Assembly (NCBI GenBank): GCA_029990175.1
Contig: JARKIP010000017.1
Span: forward strand, 33,963,001-34,027,000
Direction: 5' to 3'
DNA length: 64,000 nt
Source of the DNA: Petunia secreta
Lineage: Eukaryota; Streptophyta; Magnoliopsida; Solanales; Solanaceae
Part shown: positions 1-12,198 of the stretch, piece by piece
How the letters are laid out: each line of letters opens with the position of its first letter
How positions within the stretch are numbered: the first letter of the stretch is position 1
Program-made: the position numbers and the translations under genes
Notes under the pieces: generated by a model
What the model was told of the DNA's origin: nothing
The model's input: the letters and a program-made list of their open reading frames with translations, nothing else
Databases searched by the model: none

Positions 1-249
1 GTTCATGCCTTCATGGGGGGTAGTTTGAAAGAAGTAATGAAGGTTACTCGGAATCCATATATATAATATTAATATACTTTTGGTCTCAAGAGAAGTGAGC
101 TACATTACTCTTAGGCTTAAAAAATGAATTATCTTTTGTCTCATTTATCTGCTGTTTTACCTCATTTTTCCATTCGCCTTATTTAGACATTCTTAAAAGG
201 CCTTCTTTCTTCCCTCATTTATTAGATTAATACACACACACACACACAC
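1..249. other. Left-edge spacer with AC microsatellite
   Basis: No gene or recognisable element is visible in the first 230 bases. An (AC)n microsatellite at about 231-249 directly abuts the start of the pararetrovirus fragment at about 250, so the simple repeat may mark the junction between host DNA and viral DNA. Confidence 0.6.
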
Positions 250-826
250 CAGGAAATACAATATCCAACATCTAAATGGCCTATTGGGCATAAAATTCAA
301 CATATAATGGAAATACTACAAGAAAAATGTACCAATTTACAAATACAAAAGCAATTAAAACATAATGAAATGAATTTCTATAAAAGCATGATCTATACAG
401 CTCAGAGTTATGATAAAGGAATATAAAATAAAGAAAAGACCATTTAAAGGGTATGATCATCATCCAAAAAGAAAGATAAAAAAATACTATCTAAGAAGGT
501 CGGGAGCTGAAAAACCATACTTGAATAAAGAAAGACATGTAATAAAATATAGAACATATAGAAATTATAGAAATAAACTAGAATGCTTTACTTATGGAAG
601 TATAGAACATCTAGCAAATACATGTCCCAAAAGGATGAATGATAAAAGTAGAAATTCTCAATTAATAGAAGAATTAAAAGAAACATTAATAAACGTAGAT
701 GAATATATGTCTGATAATGAAAGCATATATTCAGTAGTTAGTATAGAATTAGCAAAAAATGAGATAATATATTCTTCTGATTCTAAGGATGAAGAATTTA
801 TAAATGAAATAGGAATAGAAAATTAG
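250..826 (+). pseudogene. Endogenous pararetrovirus coat-protein fragment (C-terminal part)
   Basis: This is the C-terminal end of a caulimovirid capsid protein, in two frames. An open stretch runs from 250 to a stop at 424-426. A second frame, open from 410 to 826, carries a basic Lys/Arg/Tyr-rich segment followed by a retroviral-type zinc knuckle at 584-625 and an acidic Ser/Asp/Glu tail, the usual order at the end of caulimovirid coat proteins. The knuckle should be CX2CX4HX4C, but its second cysteine is tyrosine (codon 593-595), so zinc binding is probably lost. The N-terminal part of the coat protein is absent. AT-rich codon use and the protease just downstream support one viral gene order. 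Family assignment is strong. A solendovirus- or petuvirus-like assignment is inferred from AT content and gene order. The gene is dead. Confidence 0.8.
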
Positions 827-970
827 CAGTTAGAGGAGTTACACCTGAATACCTTTATGAATATTACAGATGATTGTAGACATAGTTTCGAGAAAAACAA
901 AGGATTAGATAGTAATCCATGCTCTATATGTAAATAGTATCCAAGCAGAAATAAAAGAGCTAAACGTAGA

Positions 971-1226
971 ATATGCTACATAGAAGGGTGAATTAAGTGC
1001 ATAGAACAATTCCTAGCAATAGATTTATCAAACGAAATAGAACTAGACGATAGAGAAGCTGTCTATACAACAAATCTTAGAATATCAGCATTAGAAAATA
1101 TGCTACTTAGAAGGGTGAATTAAGTGCATAGAAAAAGTCCTAGCAATAGCTTTATCAAACGAAATAGAACTAGGCAATAGAGAAGCTGTCTATACAACAA
1201 ATCTTAAAATGTCAGCATTAGAAAAT
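971..1226 (+). repeat. 127-bp tandem duplication inside the viral remnant
   Basis: Two adjacent copies of a 127-bp unit (971-1097 and 1098-about 1226) both begin ATATGCTAC and end around CAGCATTAGAAAAT, with a handful of substitutions between them. The unit lies in the stop-rich interval between coat protein and protease (827-1287), which otherwise reads as decayed viral sequence. The duplication is private to this copy, or older than the substitutions that separate the units. Confidence 0.85.
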
Positions 1227-1287
1227 TGATAAAATGATGTAGAAAGAAGGATAGTCAAAATAGAAAGAAATAAAGAAAAACTATAAG

Positions 1288-2176
1288 ATGTGCCAGAGAC
1301 ATCAGTAGAACATGAATTTATGAATAAAGAATATGATGCCTTAATTTGTAATGAAGTTAAAAATTTTAGTACTATAAAAGTATTAGCGAGAATAAAAATA
1401 GAAGATGTCGAGATAGAAACCTTAGCCTTAGTAGATACTGGATGTACTAAATGTATAATTAATAAAAAGATAATACCAAATAAGTTGATAAAAACCTTAG
1501 AAAAATCAGAATTAGCTATGCAAATGGATGGAACTCATAATGTTTACAATCTTTATGTAGATAAAGCTTATATAAGTTTTATTAAAACATGTTTTAATTT
1601 TCGTCCATCTTATAAATTAGACAAGATATGAGCAAGAGATTTAAATATAAATACAGATTTTGTATTATGATTGAGCTTTATTTTAAATAATAGCAGTAGT
1701 TGTTTAGTTACCAGAGAAGGAATAACATTCTTCAAAAATCTCACTCATACACCTGTCCAGACAGAAAAATACCCCACTAGAAGTAGACATATTATAAAAC
1801 ATCAGAGTTCGGCAGAAAAGCATGGTGGACATATACAAGAAAATAAATCATGTTGTAAAAGTCGTAAAAATCGTGAAGATTGCGAAGAGAGTAACAACAT
1901 GATAGAGGAAATAGAAGAAGAAATTCATGAAGAAGGTATAGAAAAAGAATATACTTTGATAGAAGTAGATAGGGAATTTTATAATTTTAAAAAGGAATAG
2001 AAATGATAGGAATAATAAACAAACAAGAAGATTTAGAAAAAATAATAAGCATACTAGACGAGATAGAAATTATAGGAAAAAAACCTTTGAAGCATTGGGA
2101 AAATAATAAAATTATTTGTATGCTAGATATTATAAGCCCCAAATATACCATTAAAACAACAGCTATAGAAGCTACT
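1288..2176 (+). pseudogene. Endogenous pararetrovirus protease and pre-RT linker
   Basis: This is the N-terminal section of the viral pol polyprotein. A retropepsin-type aspartic protease signature, VDTGCTKCIINK, lies at about 1431-1466, with the catalytic Asp codon at 1434-1436. The protease frame runs to a stop at about 1631. Further segments at 1671-2000 and from 2003 onward continue through a charged linker to the region just upstream of the reverse transcriptase. The apparent start codons of these pieces are not meaningful, because they are parts of one polyprotein broken by stops. The coding stretch is cut at 2176 by the Athila LTR and resumes at 14936 in the same reading frame once a single target-site copy is counted. 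It is a dead copy. Confidence 0.8.
2172..2176. repeat. Target-site duplication of the Athila element, left copy
   Basis: CTACT here, immediately left of the LTR at 2177, matches CTACT at 14931-14935 immediately right of the other LTR. Five bases is the usual Ty3/gypsy target duplication length. Confidence 0.8.
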
Positions 2177-3371
2177 GTTGCTCCCAAACGCACACGCAAG
2201 TATACGTGGTCGACAAGTAATAAAGTGATCAATCGAGTATCGTTCCCACGAGGACTATTGTTACGACTGAATTCTAGCAAACAATTTCCTAAGACTATTC
2301 AGGGATCTTTTTCCAATGATTGAGATTTTTACTAACTAAATGAAATAATTAAACACAAGTAACTGAAGTCAAGTAATAGAGAAAATTCTAAGTTGTTATC
2401 AATAAGAGAAAACGGTACAGGGTCAGAGTTACGAACAATCCAGTTGAGTTTTCCAGTTGATTCTACTTCTTGATTCCTAGATTGCTAACTAACAGGTTAA
2501 TTATATTCGTGAAAACCTGTTGATTCTTCACGAGTCTATGCAAGCTACTCTAATGCCTATATTTCTATGTAATTAAATCACATGCATGCATTTAGTTAAG
2601 CTAAGCGAATAGGTATATGTCTATCCTACCCACAAATCGACTCCCTGATACCCAGGTTCACAATCAAGCCCTATTCTTTCTTATTTGCATTTACAAGTTC
2701 CCTCTTTCGAGTTCAACTTATAAACCGTAGATAGTGTTCAATTACTGGGCCCTGATAACCAAACAATTAGGCTCAAGAAAGAATAAACAATCCGTAATGG
2801 TAAATCAATAGGAAGAATTCAACTTTAAAACATCAACCTTCATGTATTTACTCTAACCCTAGAACGATAGGTTTAGTTACACATACTCATAATCACAACA
2901 CAAGAATTCATGTGCGAAATATGAAATATTGTAATAGATGATGGAAAGGAATTAAACCCTTGGTTCAATGCGTAAGAACTCCAAACTTGCTCTTAGAATT
3001 CGACCCCCCTCTCTCGAACGAAATAAAAGAGGTTTTATATTGTTTACAAAGCGCTAGGATAAGTTAAACCAAAGCCTAATCTAGTTGGGAAAACTTTTGT
3101 CTCGTCAGCCTCAAGGCTTTCGTAGAAGTCACGCCTCCACCATAGCCTCCAAATCTTCAGGGCTTTCTTGAGGCCTTGCTCCAGTATAGCTTCCAACGCG
3201 TCCATTAACTCTAATTAGCTTGTTCTTGCCTCGAATTCATCCGCACCATTTCTAAAATCACAAATACGATAAGTGAGCACAAGAAACACATTTATCATAT
3301 ATAACGAGTGCATAAAGTACTAAAATGTGAGAATATATTAAGGTAAAATAGGCAAATATTGCCAAACATCA
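2177..3371 (-). repeat. Athila 3' LTR
   Basis: Matches 13720-14930 almost base for base. On the element strand it begins TGATGTTTGGC at 3371 and ends at about 2177, two bases beyond a canonical CA. The outer boundary was set by the CTACT duplication. Confidence 0.9.
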
Positions 3372-3384
3372 CCACCCCATACTT
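3372..3384 (-). promoter_or_regulatory. Athila polypurine tract
   Basis: On the minus strand it reads AAGTATGGGGTGG and directly abuts the 3' LTR, where the plus-strand primer should be. Confidence 0.7.
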
Positions 3385-5150
3385 AGACCTTTGCTCGCCC
3401 ACGAGCAATCATCAAAGACTAATTTCCTAACTAGATCCTAACACTCAATAGAACATGTCTACCTATGATTATGGTTGATACCGACGATTAGACAAGTGCA
3501 TATACATACCATGTGACCCTCAACACGTGCCACAAAGTCACCAAGTTTTAAAATACTAGAACGACCAACCCAAGACATCTCAACCTCAAAAACCGACTCG
3601 ATGAAACTAAGCTTTCACAAAATCACCCCCATTCACTCAACCAAAAAGTCAATAACTTCACCTATCTCGCGCAAACTATGTGCCCTCACCACAAATCAAG
3701 AAAGCGTCCCAAATATAACACAAAGAATATATTTCAAGAGTAAATGAAGGACATAATATAGAAAGAATTCACTCGCTCACCAAAAGAAGTTCACGTGTCA
3801 CACACAACGTATCATAGGCTTGCCCGTAGTGTAGGACTCCACTAATGTAAGCTCGCTCCAATCGGAATTAACTAGGACTTTACGGGTTGTAATATAGGCT
3901 AAAGGTCGGGTAGGATAAACATGGATAAATAGTGACTGCCTCCCTAAGCACTTTAATACATCACTTTAATTTTTTTTCCACCATTCCTTTCAAAACCAAC
4001 CAAACAACCACTCCAAATATACACAAGAAACTCCCTCTCAATTTAAGCAATTTGCAACTTTCCTTTTGCACAACACTAGCAAGGATTGAGATTTTATTTT
4101 TCTTTTGTTTTCTTTATTTTTTCCTTTTTCATTTCATTTTTTTTCCTTTTCAATATTTTTCTCAAACTTGCCAATGATTCTCTTTTTTCTTTTCTTTTTT
4201 TTTTCAAAATACACCATATTGTTTCCTTTCATCGGTTCCACTCAAAAGTCACCCAATCATCCAACCACAACTCCACAAACAATCAAATATTTTTCAATTA
4301 AAGTGCTATAAGAAGTAAGGGTTCAACAAGAAGGTAATTAAGAACAAAAGGGGTAAGGCTTGAAATGTGGGTGCCAACAGAAAGCTCAATAGGCTCAAAA
4401 GGGCTTAAGAAGGGTAATATTCAAGGGTAAGCTAATCAAGGTTAGAAAGGTTTATCAAAGAAACGCCTGTATCATCTCCCGACTAGAGCAAACCTAGGAT
4501 TTCACTTTGAACACACACGGGGCAAGTTCTAGACATCAATATGCGGCACGGAACATAAGAAAAGATACTCACATCACACATTGCACATGGTTCACTAAAG
4601 ACGGTTTCATTTCAAGTCTCGGTTAAAGCAAACAAGATGCAATTCGTGAAATTTAAGCACTAAGGCACAATAGTTCACAAAAAGTCAAGTAGTTGAACCT
4701 AAGCGTCTCAAGAGAGTCATTCAAATTTTTCTAGGCATGCATCACAATTTTAAAACCAAACGGGACTCACAAATAGCACATTCTCAAGTCCAAATTCACC
4801 GGTATCAAACAAACCAAAAGCACCTAGCATTCTATCAATTTTCTTAAAGTACTATACTAACTACTACTACTACTAAACTACTCCTAAAAATAAAAATACC
4901 CGGTTCAAAGGTCTACCCGTAGAAAAGAACCGAGGCCATAAGAAAAACCACGGGGCGGATGATTGTACCACTAACTAAAACTAAAAATAAATGTATTTTG
5001 GAATTTTTCATTAGTTTTCTAATTTTTTTCTATTTTTTTTATATATTAAAGCAAGAAACAAATAAAAATAAAGTCAAGTGACAAAATAAAAATTGCTAAA
5101 ATTAAATTCCTAAGGGTACAATCATCCATAATCTCAAAATTTTGGAAGTT
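3385..5150 (-). other. Athila 3' non-coding region
   Basis: No protein-coding signal is seen between the third ORF and the polypurine tract. The stretch includes a T-rich block at about 4085-4210 that produces only low-complexity Phe/Leu reading frames, and short direct repeats such as clusters of CTACTACTA near 4860. It is interpreted as the untranslated tail of the element. Confidence 0.6.
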
Positions 5151-5266
5151 CCCCCCCACCCCACACTTAAAAGCAAGCAATGTCCTCAGTGCGAACAAAA
5201 GTAAAGTGCAAGAGTGAAAAGAACTTCCCTGAAGGCCCAACGGCCTAGGTCTCATCATCTGCATCA

Positions 5267-6653
5267 TCAGTCCTCCCGCTCAGCATGTGTGGGAGTGTCA
5301 ACATCAGCAGCTACCGGAGAAGTAGTGGTAGGGGCAACTGCCTGAGCCCTCGAAGAACCTCGAGGCCTATGTGGTGGAGTGCGCACATCCTCCTCCTCTT
5401 CCTCTTCCTCTTCTTCACCATCTTCCTCTTCAGTCCACTCTCCCTCGTCACTACCAGGATCCGCCTCAACCACGTCAGAATCCGTATTCTCATCCTCCCC
5501 AGATGGCACCTCTACGGTCTGCGTCATGCCTAATAGCCTTTTGGATGACTCCAACAATGGAAGCTGGCGATCAAGGGCTGTCATATCCATGACCGCATTC
5601 TTTGCCAAATATTCTATCATTAAGCATTTTTGCGGCCCTCCAAGTTATCGTGCACATCGCGCCTCTCATCATTGGACATTTTGTAAGAATTTGCACTCGG
5701 GCTCATCACTGTAGAAATATCAGGCTTTCTCTCCAAGGCCGGGACAATCCTATCACCAACGGTATCAACAGGGACACCTTCTTTCATCAAATACTGTGTG
5801 GGTACACCAGAAAAAGGCAACCGCTTTGATTTGTTTGTGTGTGTCTCCTTCATAGCCTTGAGCATATAATACCCAATGTTGACAGGTTTCCCCATCATGA
5901 AGAAGTAGACTATGCACGCCTTCACTTTAGTCACATTAGTAAAGTGGTCAGAAGGAACATTCGTGCATTGATCACTTTGAGCCAAACTCGAGCTTCCTTT
6001 TTAAACCTACAAAATTGCATAGATTTGTGTCGGCCCATTTGCTTCTTTCTGCCCCACCTATGGCTCTCATCACCACCACATAAGGTCTGCCTCAACGCCT
6101 TGTAATCGGGCTTGCGAATGAAGTCCCGCAAGTCGTCAAGGTCATGATCCCCCACACCTAAAAAGGTGCAAAGGGCTGATGCATCTAGCCTCACAGATTT
6201 CTCTCAAACTTTCACTAGCTCCTCCGGTTGTTCCACGTCCCAATTGGCATATAATTCCATCACGAGATCAAGATTGGCATCCCCCGGACTCTCAAAAACA
6301 GATCCCCATTTCATGGTGTGAATAGCATCTCTTATACTTCTAAACCGCCTCATCAATTTAGTTTCATCAATGGCAAGTTCGGGAATGTAGCCGGCCAACT
6401 TGAAATTTTTGTACCAATCCAAGCTCTCCCCCTTCTTCACAAATGGCAATCCAAACTATGTTTTCCCCCCGGGTCGTGGAATAGTGACCGCACCCTTTGG
6501 CATCTTTGGTTTTGCCTTGCTCTTCGCTTTGGCCTTAGCCTTGCCCTTGGGGGCTTTACTAGTCGAGGCGACTCCTAGCTTTTGCCTTGGTGCAACAGTG
6601 TCGCAGAGGAAGAAGAGGCCTTTTGTGTTGTTTTCACCATAGTACTGCACCAT
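5267..6653 (-). pseudogene. Athila third ORF, plant-transposon-protein type (broken)
   Basis: Read from 6653 downward, the pieces are a Lys/Ala/Pro-rich basic start, then segments at 6449-6204, 6194-5931, 5985-5620 and 5620-5267, joined by stops and frameshifts. The last piece ends in a long Glu/Asp run and a Pro/Thr tail. The centre carries a conserved block with MMGKPVNIGYYM at about 5900 and a downstream YLMKEGVP segment. Similar sequences are annotated in Solanaceae as putative plant transposon protein domain. The position after integrase is that of the env-like third ORF of Athila elements, but no signal peptide or membrane segment is evident, so an envelope role is not supported. A related sequence forms both arms of the palindrome at 56819-59336. 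Confidence 0.65.
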
Positions 6654-8269
6654 AAAGTTCTATCGTTAGAATCCAATTCGAACAAGTGATAGACGCTCTT
6701 AGAATGAACATGGACGCTTGAAGCGCCTTTGAAGTAGCATGTTGGTGTCCTGGTACTCAGCCTACCCAGGGATAATCATGAAACAACTCAATCCATAGCT
6801 CGTGTACACTTAAGCAATGTGTGCAAACGGGGAGCGAGCACCCCACACTTACACCTAACTATATTACAATAAACAAAGCTACTTGAAGACACTAACTCAA
6901 AAAAACTTAACCAAGGTAAAAATTAGCGGGGCAGCGGTACGGGGAACAAGCCGGTATCAACCCATATCAGGTGCGACAGTGGTGTATAGCTTAGCTCGTG
7001 CTTTGAGCAATTCAAATCCCACCCAATCGCGATCAATTCTAAACTTTTAGAGCATCAAGTAGTTCAAGTTATGCCTACAAAGCTTTATGCTACTCAGACT
7101 TCACATAATTGGAACTTTTAGTCACTTAAGCAATTCATCAAACATGTGGTGTGCTCTGGGATCAATTTCAAAGTTCATTGATATTTAAAAGTATTGAACC
7201 CTCCCAAATATTTGGGAGATCACTTTCAGAATCCAAGCACAACTCAACACTAAGTACAATTTAAAGAATCGAACTACACTGCACAATTCACATAAACCTC
7301 GAGCAATGCTCTTCATTCAATTTCAAGCCTTAACCATGACTAAGGGGACAGGGGCAGGGACTGATATATTGATACCAATAATTTTCAGGGAGAGGGCAAG
7401 AAAGAGAGAGCATACCTGAAAGCTTTGAATCAATGGAAGAACAATTGTATATGGACTCCACTTTGTAGATTTTTGTTTGCCCTAGGTTAGTATTTTGTTT
7501 TTGGTGTCCTGTTTGGATGTTTACGCGAATGGAAGAGGGAAAAGAACTTGGTTTTATGTTTAAATTTTCGCGGGTCAACGGGTCAATCTTGGGTTGACCA
7601 GCGAAATTTTCAGTTTAAACTTACCTGGGGCGACGCTTTGAGAAAGCTCTGATGAGGCGAGTTCACTGCCTAGCTAGAGGCGATGGCAGGAGCGACGCCT
7701 TTGGCTTACCTCGTGTGCAGTTGGAAGCTTTGGTGAGGCGACGCTTTGAGAAAGCTTCGAGCTTTTGGAGCTCACTGATTTATGCCATGCGATCGTAGGG
7801 GCGACGCCTGGTGATCGCTTGGTAGTTACTGGAACTCACTGGTGGAGTCAAGGCGATGGAGGAGGCGACGCCCTAGGCGTGGCTCAGTCCAATTTCTTAA
7901 AATTAATCCAAATTCGTGTGTGATCTGAAGGTGTTAAGTGAAACGACACCTTGTGAACGCTTGAGATAACTTGAGCTCATTGCCTTACAATCCTTCCGCA
8001 CTCCTCGAAAATGCTCTACCTTCCGAATGTCCCGAGCCCTGCAAAAACAATGAGAACTACGTAACACTAAAGAAAGAAAATTACGAAAACAATAAAAATT
8101 GGGTTGCCTCCCAACAAGCGCTTGATTTAACGTCGCGGCATGACTCTTTTTGTATTTTTATTCTTTTTCTATTTTTTTTTCTTTTTCTTTTATTTTTGCG
8201 TTTACATACAAAGCTCGGGTTGCCTCCCGAGAAGCGCCTTAGTTAACGTCGTGGCACGACGGTTACAAT
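6654..8269 (-). other. Athila spacer between integrase and third ORF
   Basis: Non-coding. Two features stand out. A GGCGACGC-rich stretch at about 7620-7890 holds degenerate direct repeats containing GCGACGCTTTGAGAAAGCT. A duplicated motif beginning GGGTTGCCTCCC and containing TTAACGTCG lies at about 8101-8142 and 8218-8260, separated by a T-rich block. Repeats of this kind just after integrase recur in plant Athila and Tat elements. Confidence 0.6.
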
Positions 8270-9516
8270 TTACGGTTTTCGCAATGAAATGGAGGTACGA
8301 TGATCCACCAAACCTCCCCAAGATCGCTTAACTCTTTGCCCGTTCACTAAAAATGACTTCTCGGAATCCGGGGCTCTTAATTCAACCGCTCCATGTTCCG
8401 TAACACGAACTACCTCAAAGGGGCCCAACCATCTAGATTTCAGATTTTCCGAAAATAATTTCAATCTAGAATTGAACAACAATACCAACTGGCCCGGCTC
8501 AAATTGACGAGGCTCAATGTGCTTGTCGTGCCATCTCTTCGTCTGCTCCTTGTACAATTTTGCATTCTCATACGCGTGGAAGCGGAACTCATCTAGCTCA
8601 TGCAACTGAAGCAACCTCTTTTCACCCGCCACTTCCATATCCAAATTTAGCTTTTTAATTGCCCAAAACGCCTTATGTTCTAACTCGATAGGCAAGTGAC
8701 AGGCCTTTCCGTAAACCAACCTATACGGAGAGGTTCCAATAGGTGTTTTAAAAGCCGTTCTATAAGCCCAAAGAGCATCATCGAGCTTCATAGACCAATC
8801 CTTCCTTGAAGTATTCACCATTTTCTCAAGAATCTGCTTGATCTCCCTATTTGACACCTCCACTTGGCCACTCGTTTGAGGATGATAAGCAGTAGCTACC
8901 TTGTGACGCACCCCATTCTTGGCCAAAAGTTTATTGAACAAGCGATTGGAAAAATGCGTACCTTCATCACTGATGATGGCCCGTGGCGTCCCAAAGCGAG
9001 TAAAAATATTTTTCATCAAGAACTTGACTACCACACTCGCATCATTGGTTGGAAGTGCAACAGCTTCCACCCATTTGGACACATAGTCGACTGCTAGAAG
9101 TATGTATTTGTTGCCATTAGAAGGTGGAAACGGACCATGAAATCAATTCCCCAACAATCGAACAACTCAATCTCCAGGATGTTAGTCAAGGGCATCTCGT
9201 GACGCCTTCAAATATTACCGGTTCTTTGACAACGATCACACTGTTTAACAAAGGCATGAGCATCCTTGAATAGAGTAGGCCAAAAGAACCCCGACTGAAG
9301 CACCTTCGCAGCTATCCTATCACCACTATGATGACCACCATAAGGAGATGAATGACAACTCTGCAGCACTGACTCGACTTCCTCACTTGGGATACATCTC
9401 CTCGCCAGTTGGTCTGGACCAATTTTATACAAATACAGCTCATCCCAGACATAAAATCTACTATCATAGAGAAGTTTCCTTCTCTTTTTCAGCTGTAGCA
9501 TCAGGCGGATAAACAT
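8270..9516 (-). pseudogene. Athila integrase
   Basis: The piece at 9516-9208 holds the N-terminal zinc-binding part, with a His pair before CDRCQRTGNI. The stretch 9207-9083, which should carry the first catalytic Asp, is frame-broken. The piece at 9082-8270 continues from SKWVEAVALP through the second catalytic Asp (IISDEGTHF) and the catalytic Glu (GQVEVSNREIKQ), then a C-terminal domain with the pattern typical of gypsy integrases. The long open C-terminal frame of about 270 codons shows that the element was functional not long ago. The enzyme inserts the retroelement cDNA into host chromosomes. Confidence 0.85.
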
Positions 9517-9621
9517 TACTCACCAACAAGTTCTCCATATCAGCATACCAGGGCACCTCGGTTACCTGCAGAGCAAAAAGTTGCTCGTCTGGAAAGACTT
9601 CATTTATCTCAAGCCCCTCAT

Positions 9622-11238
9622 TTACATATTATCTTCCAGCCTCGACAAGTGATCGGCCACTTGATTCTCGATCCCTTTTCGATCTCGGATTTCTACATCA
9701 AATTCTTGGAGTAGAAGAACCCAACGAATCAGTCGCGGCTTGGAATCTTTTTTCTCAAATAAATACCAGATTGCGGCATGATCAGTGTAGACAATAACCC
9801 GAGTGCCAACCAAGTAAGATCGGAACTTATCAAAAGCATAAACAACCGCTAGCAGCTCCTTCTCGGTGGTAGCGTAATTGGATTGGCCGGCATCAAGAGT
9901 CTTGCTTGCATAATATATAGAGTGAAAAAATCTACCCTTTCTTTGCCCGAGAACAGCCCCAACAGCAGTATCACTAGTGTCACACATCAACTCAAATGGT
10001 AGAGACCAGTCAGGAGCAATAATGATTGGTGCAGTCACCAACATCTTTTTCAGTTCTTCGAATGCCGAACTTTGCATCCTTCTCTAACAATTTGCACATG
10101 GGGTTAGCTATCTTCGAAAAGTCCTTAATGAATCTCCTATAGAACCCAACATGTCCCAAGAAACTACGCACACCTTTGACAGAGATAGGTGGTGGTAATT
10201 TTTCAACTGCTTCAACCTTAGCTCTATCAACCTCGATCCCTTACTTTGACACCTTATGGCCAAGTACAATGCATTCTCGAACCATGAAGTGGCATTTTTC
10301 CCAGTTGAGTACCAAGTTGGTTTCTTCACAGCGATTCAGCACGGCATCTAAGTTCTTCAAGCAACCATCAAACGAATCTCCAAAAACTGAGAAATCGTCC
10401 ATGAATACCTCAACAAATTTTTCCACCGTGTCAGTGAAAATTGCCATCATGCATCTCTGAAAGGTTCCCGGCGCATTACATAGTCCAAACGGCATCCTTC
10501 TAAATGCATAAGTGCCATAAGGACATGTAACGTCATCTTCTCCTGATTTTCTGGTGCTATCAGAATCTGGTTGTAGCCTGAGTATCCATCCAGAAAACAG
10601 TAATATTCATGCCCAGCTAGCCTATCAAACATCTGATCAATGAAGGGGAGTGGAAAGCGATCTTTTCGGGTGGCCTTGTTCAAGTTTCTATAATCAATGC
10701 AAATCCGCCACCCCGTGACTGTTCTTGTAGGAATTAATTCATTATGCTCGTTCGTCACAACTGCCATGCCTCCCTTCTTTGGAACACATTGGACTGGACT
10801 CACATAATTGCTATCAGAGATAGGAAAAATAATACCATCATCAAGCCACTTGATAGTTTCCTTCTTCACAACCTCCTTCATCACTGGATTTAGCCTTCTT
10901 TACTGCTCGACGCTTGGCTTATGGCTCTCCCCCAAGAGGCTCTTGTGCATACCAAAAGAACGACTAATCCCTCTAATATCTGCAATGGTCAATCCAATTG
11001 CCCTCTTGCGTTCTCGCAACACTCTTAAGACCTTCTCAACCTGCACATCAGACAATAAAGAATAAAGGATTACAGGTAAGGTTTTACCCTCACCCAAATA
11101 AGCATATCGTAAATGAGCAGAAAAAGGTTTAAGTTCAAGAACTGGAGCTTTCTCAATAGATGGCTTAGCGGGAGCTAGTGTCAGCGGTCTATCAAGCTCC
11201 TCAAACTTCTTCCACCCTGAGATGAATTGGCACTCCAT
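9622..11238 (-). pseudogene. Athila reverse transcriptase and RNase H
   Basis: From 11238 downward: a pre-RT region, a stop near 10900, RT fingers with CIDYRNLNKATRKD near 10700, a frameshift near 10490, and palm motif FMDD at 10394-10405. A further break near 10240 and a disordered stretch to 10100 follow. RNase H (10077-9622) retains CDTSDTAVGAVLG, the TTEKELLAVVYA Glu, the YTDHAAIWYL Asp and a final ADHLSRL Asp, so all four acidic RNase H positions seem present. The enzymes copy element RNA into DNA. Stops and frameshifts make this copy inactive, although the catalytic residues survive. Confidence 0.85.
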
Positions 11239-11250
11239 GTTGAGAATTTC

Positions 11251-12198
11251 CTAGTATTCCTCAGTCTCCTCATCATTCAGCATATCCTTTTCATACATTA
11301 GTGCTCTTTCAAGAGGATTATCGTTAGAAGCCAAAAGTGACTTTACAGAGGCAGTCAACTCCCTATCTAGCACTTTTACCATAGATAACTCTTCATAGTG
11401 TGCTGGAAGTTGAGTAGCCCGGAACACATTAAAGACAGCTTCTTCTCCATTTACTTTCATGATCATCTTCTCTGCTCTAACTCTAATCACAGCATCAGCA
11501 GTAGCCAAAAATCCTCTTCCCAAGATGAGTGGGACTTCTTGATCAGCCTCATAATCCAAAATGATGAAATCAACAGAGAGGATGAATTGGCCTACTTGCA
11601 CTAGAACATCCTCTATAACTCCCTCGGGACATGTCAAAGATCTATCAGCTAACTACAGGGTCACTGTGGTTGGTCTTGGTTCACCTAGGCCTAGCTTTCG
11701 AAACACTGATGATGGCATTAAATTTACGCTAGCGCCCAAGTCACATAAAGCTCGTCCAACCTCATGCTTCCCAATTTTTATAGGAATAGTGAAGTTTACA
11801 GGATCTTTCAATTTCTGAGGAAGTTTACTTCTAACTCTAGAACTGCACTCTTCAGTAAGTGCAACCGTCTCGAACTCGGTCAGTCTTCTTTTGTTTGCCA
11901 CAATATCCTTGATGTACTTAGCGTATTTAGGAACATCACGCAAAAGTTCCACCAAAGGAATATTCACTTGTATCTGACTCAAGATCTCCAAAAATTTCTT
12001 GCAAGCTGCATCTACTTTCTGCTTTTGAAGCCTTTGAGGGAAAGGTGGTGGTGGTCTAACATTGTCAAGCTCAGGCTGCTTCTCTACCACTTTATCAGCT
12101 TTTTTTTCAGTATTCGGCTCCAGTTCACCAACAGGCTTCCTCGGCTTTGGAGGCACTTCTTCTAGAGCTCGCCCATTTCCCAGAGTAACTGCCCACAA
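11251..12198 (-). pseudogene. Athila aspartic protease region
   Basis: Two frames (12198-11653 and 11637-11251) carry the gag-protease linker and protease. The catalytic signature is CDLGASVNLMP at about 11745, the D-L-G form typical of Athila and Tat proteases rather than DTG. PLILGRGFLATADA near 11540 is the expected flap and C-terminal block. A stop and frameshift separate the two parts near 11640. Confidence 0.85.

Noticed and set aside
3932..4311. Phe-rich plus-strand frames
   Set aside because: Translations of a T-rich non-coding block of the Athila element.
5267..6653. Reading the Athila third ORF as a viral envelope gene
   Set aside because: No signal peptide, membrane anchor or glycosylation-rich ectodomain is visible; it is better described as a plant-transposon-protein-type ORF.
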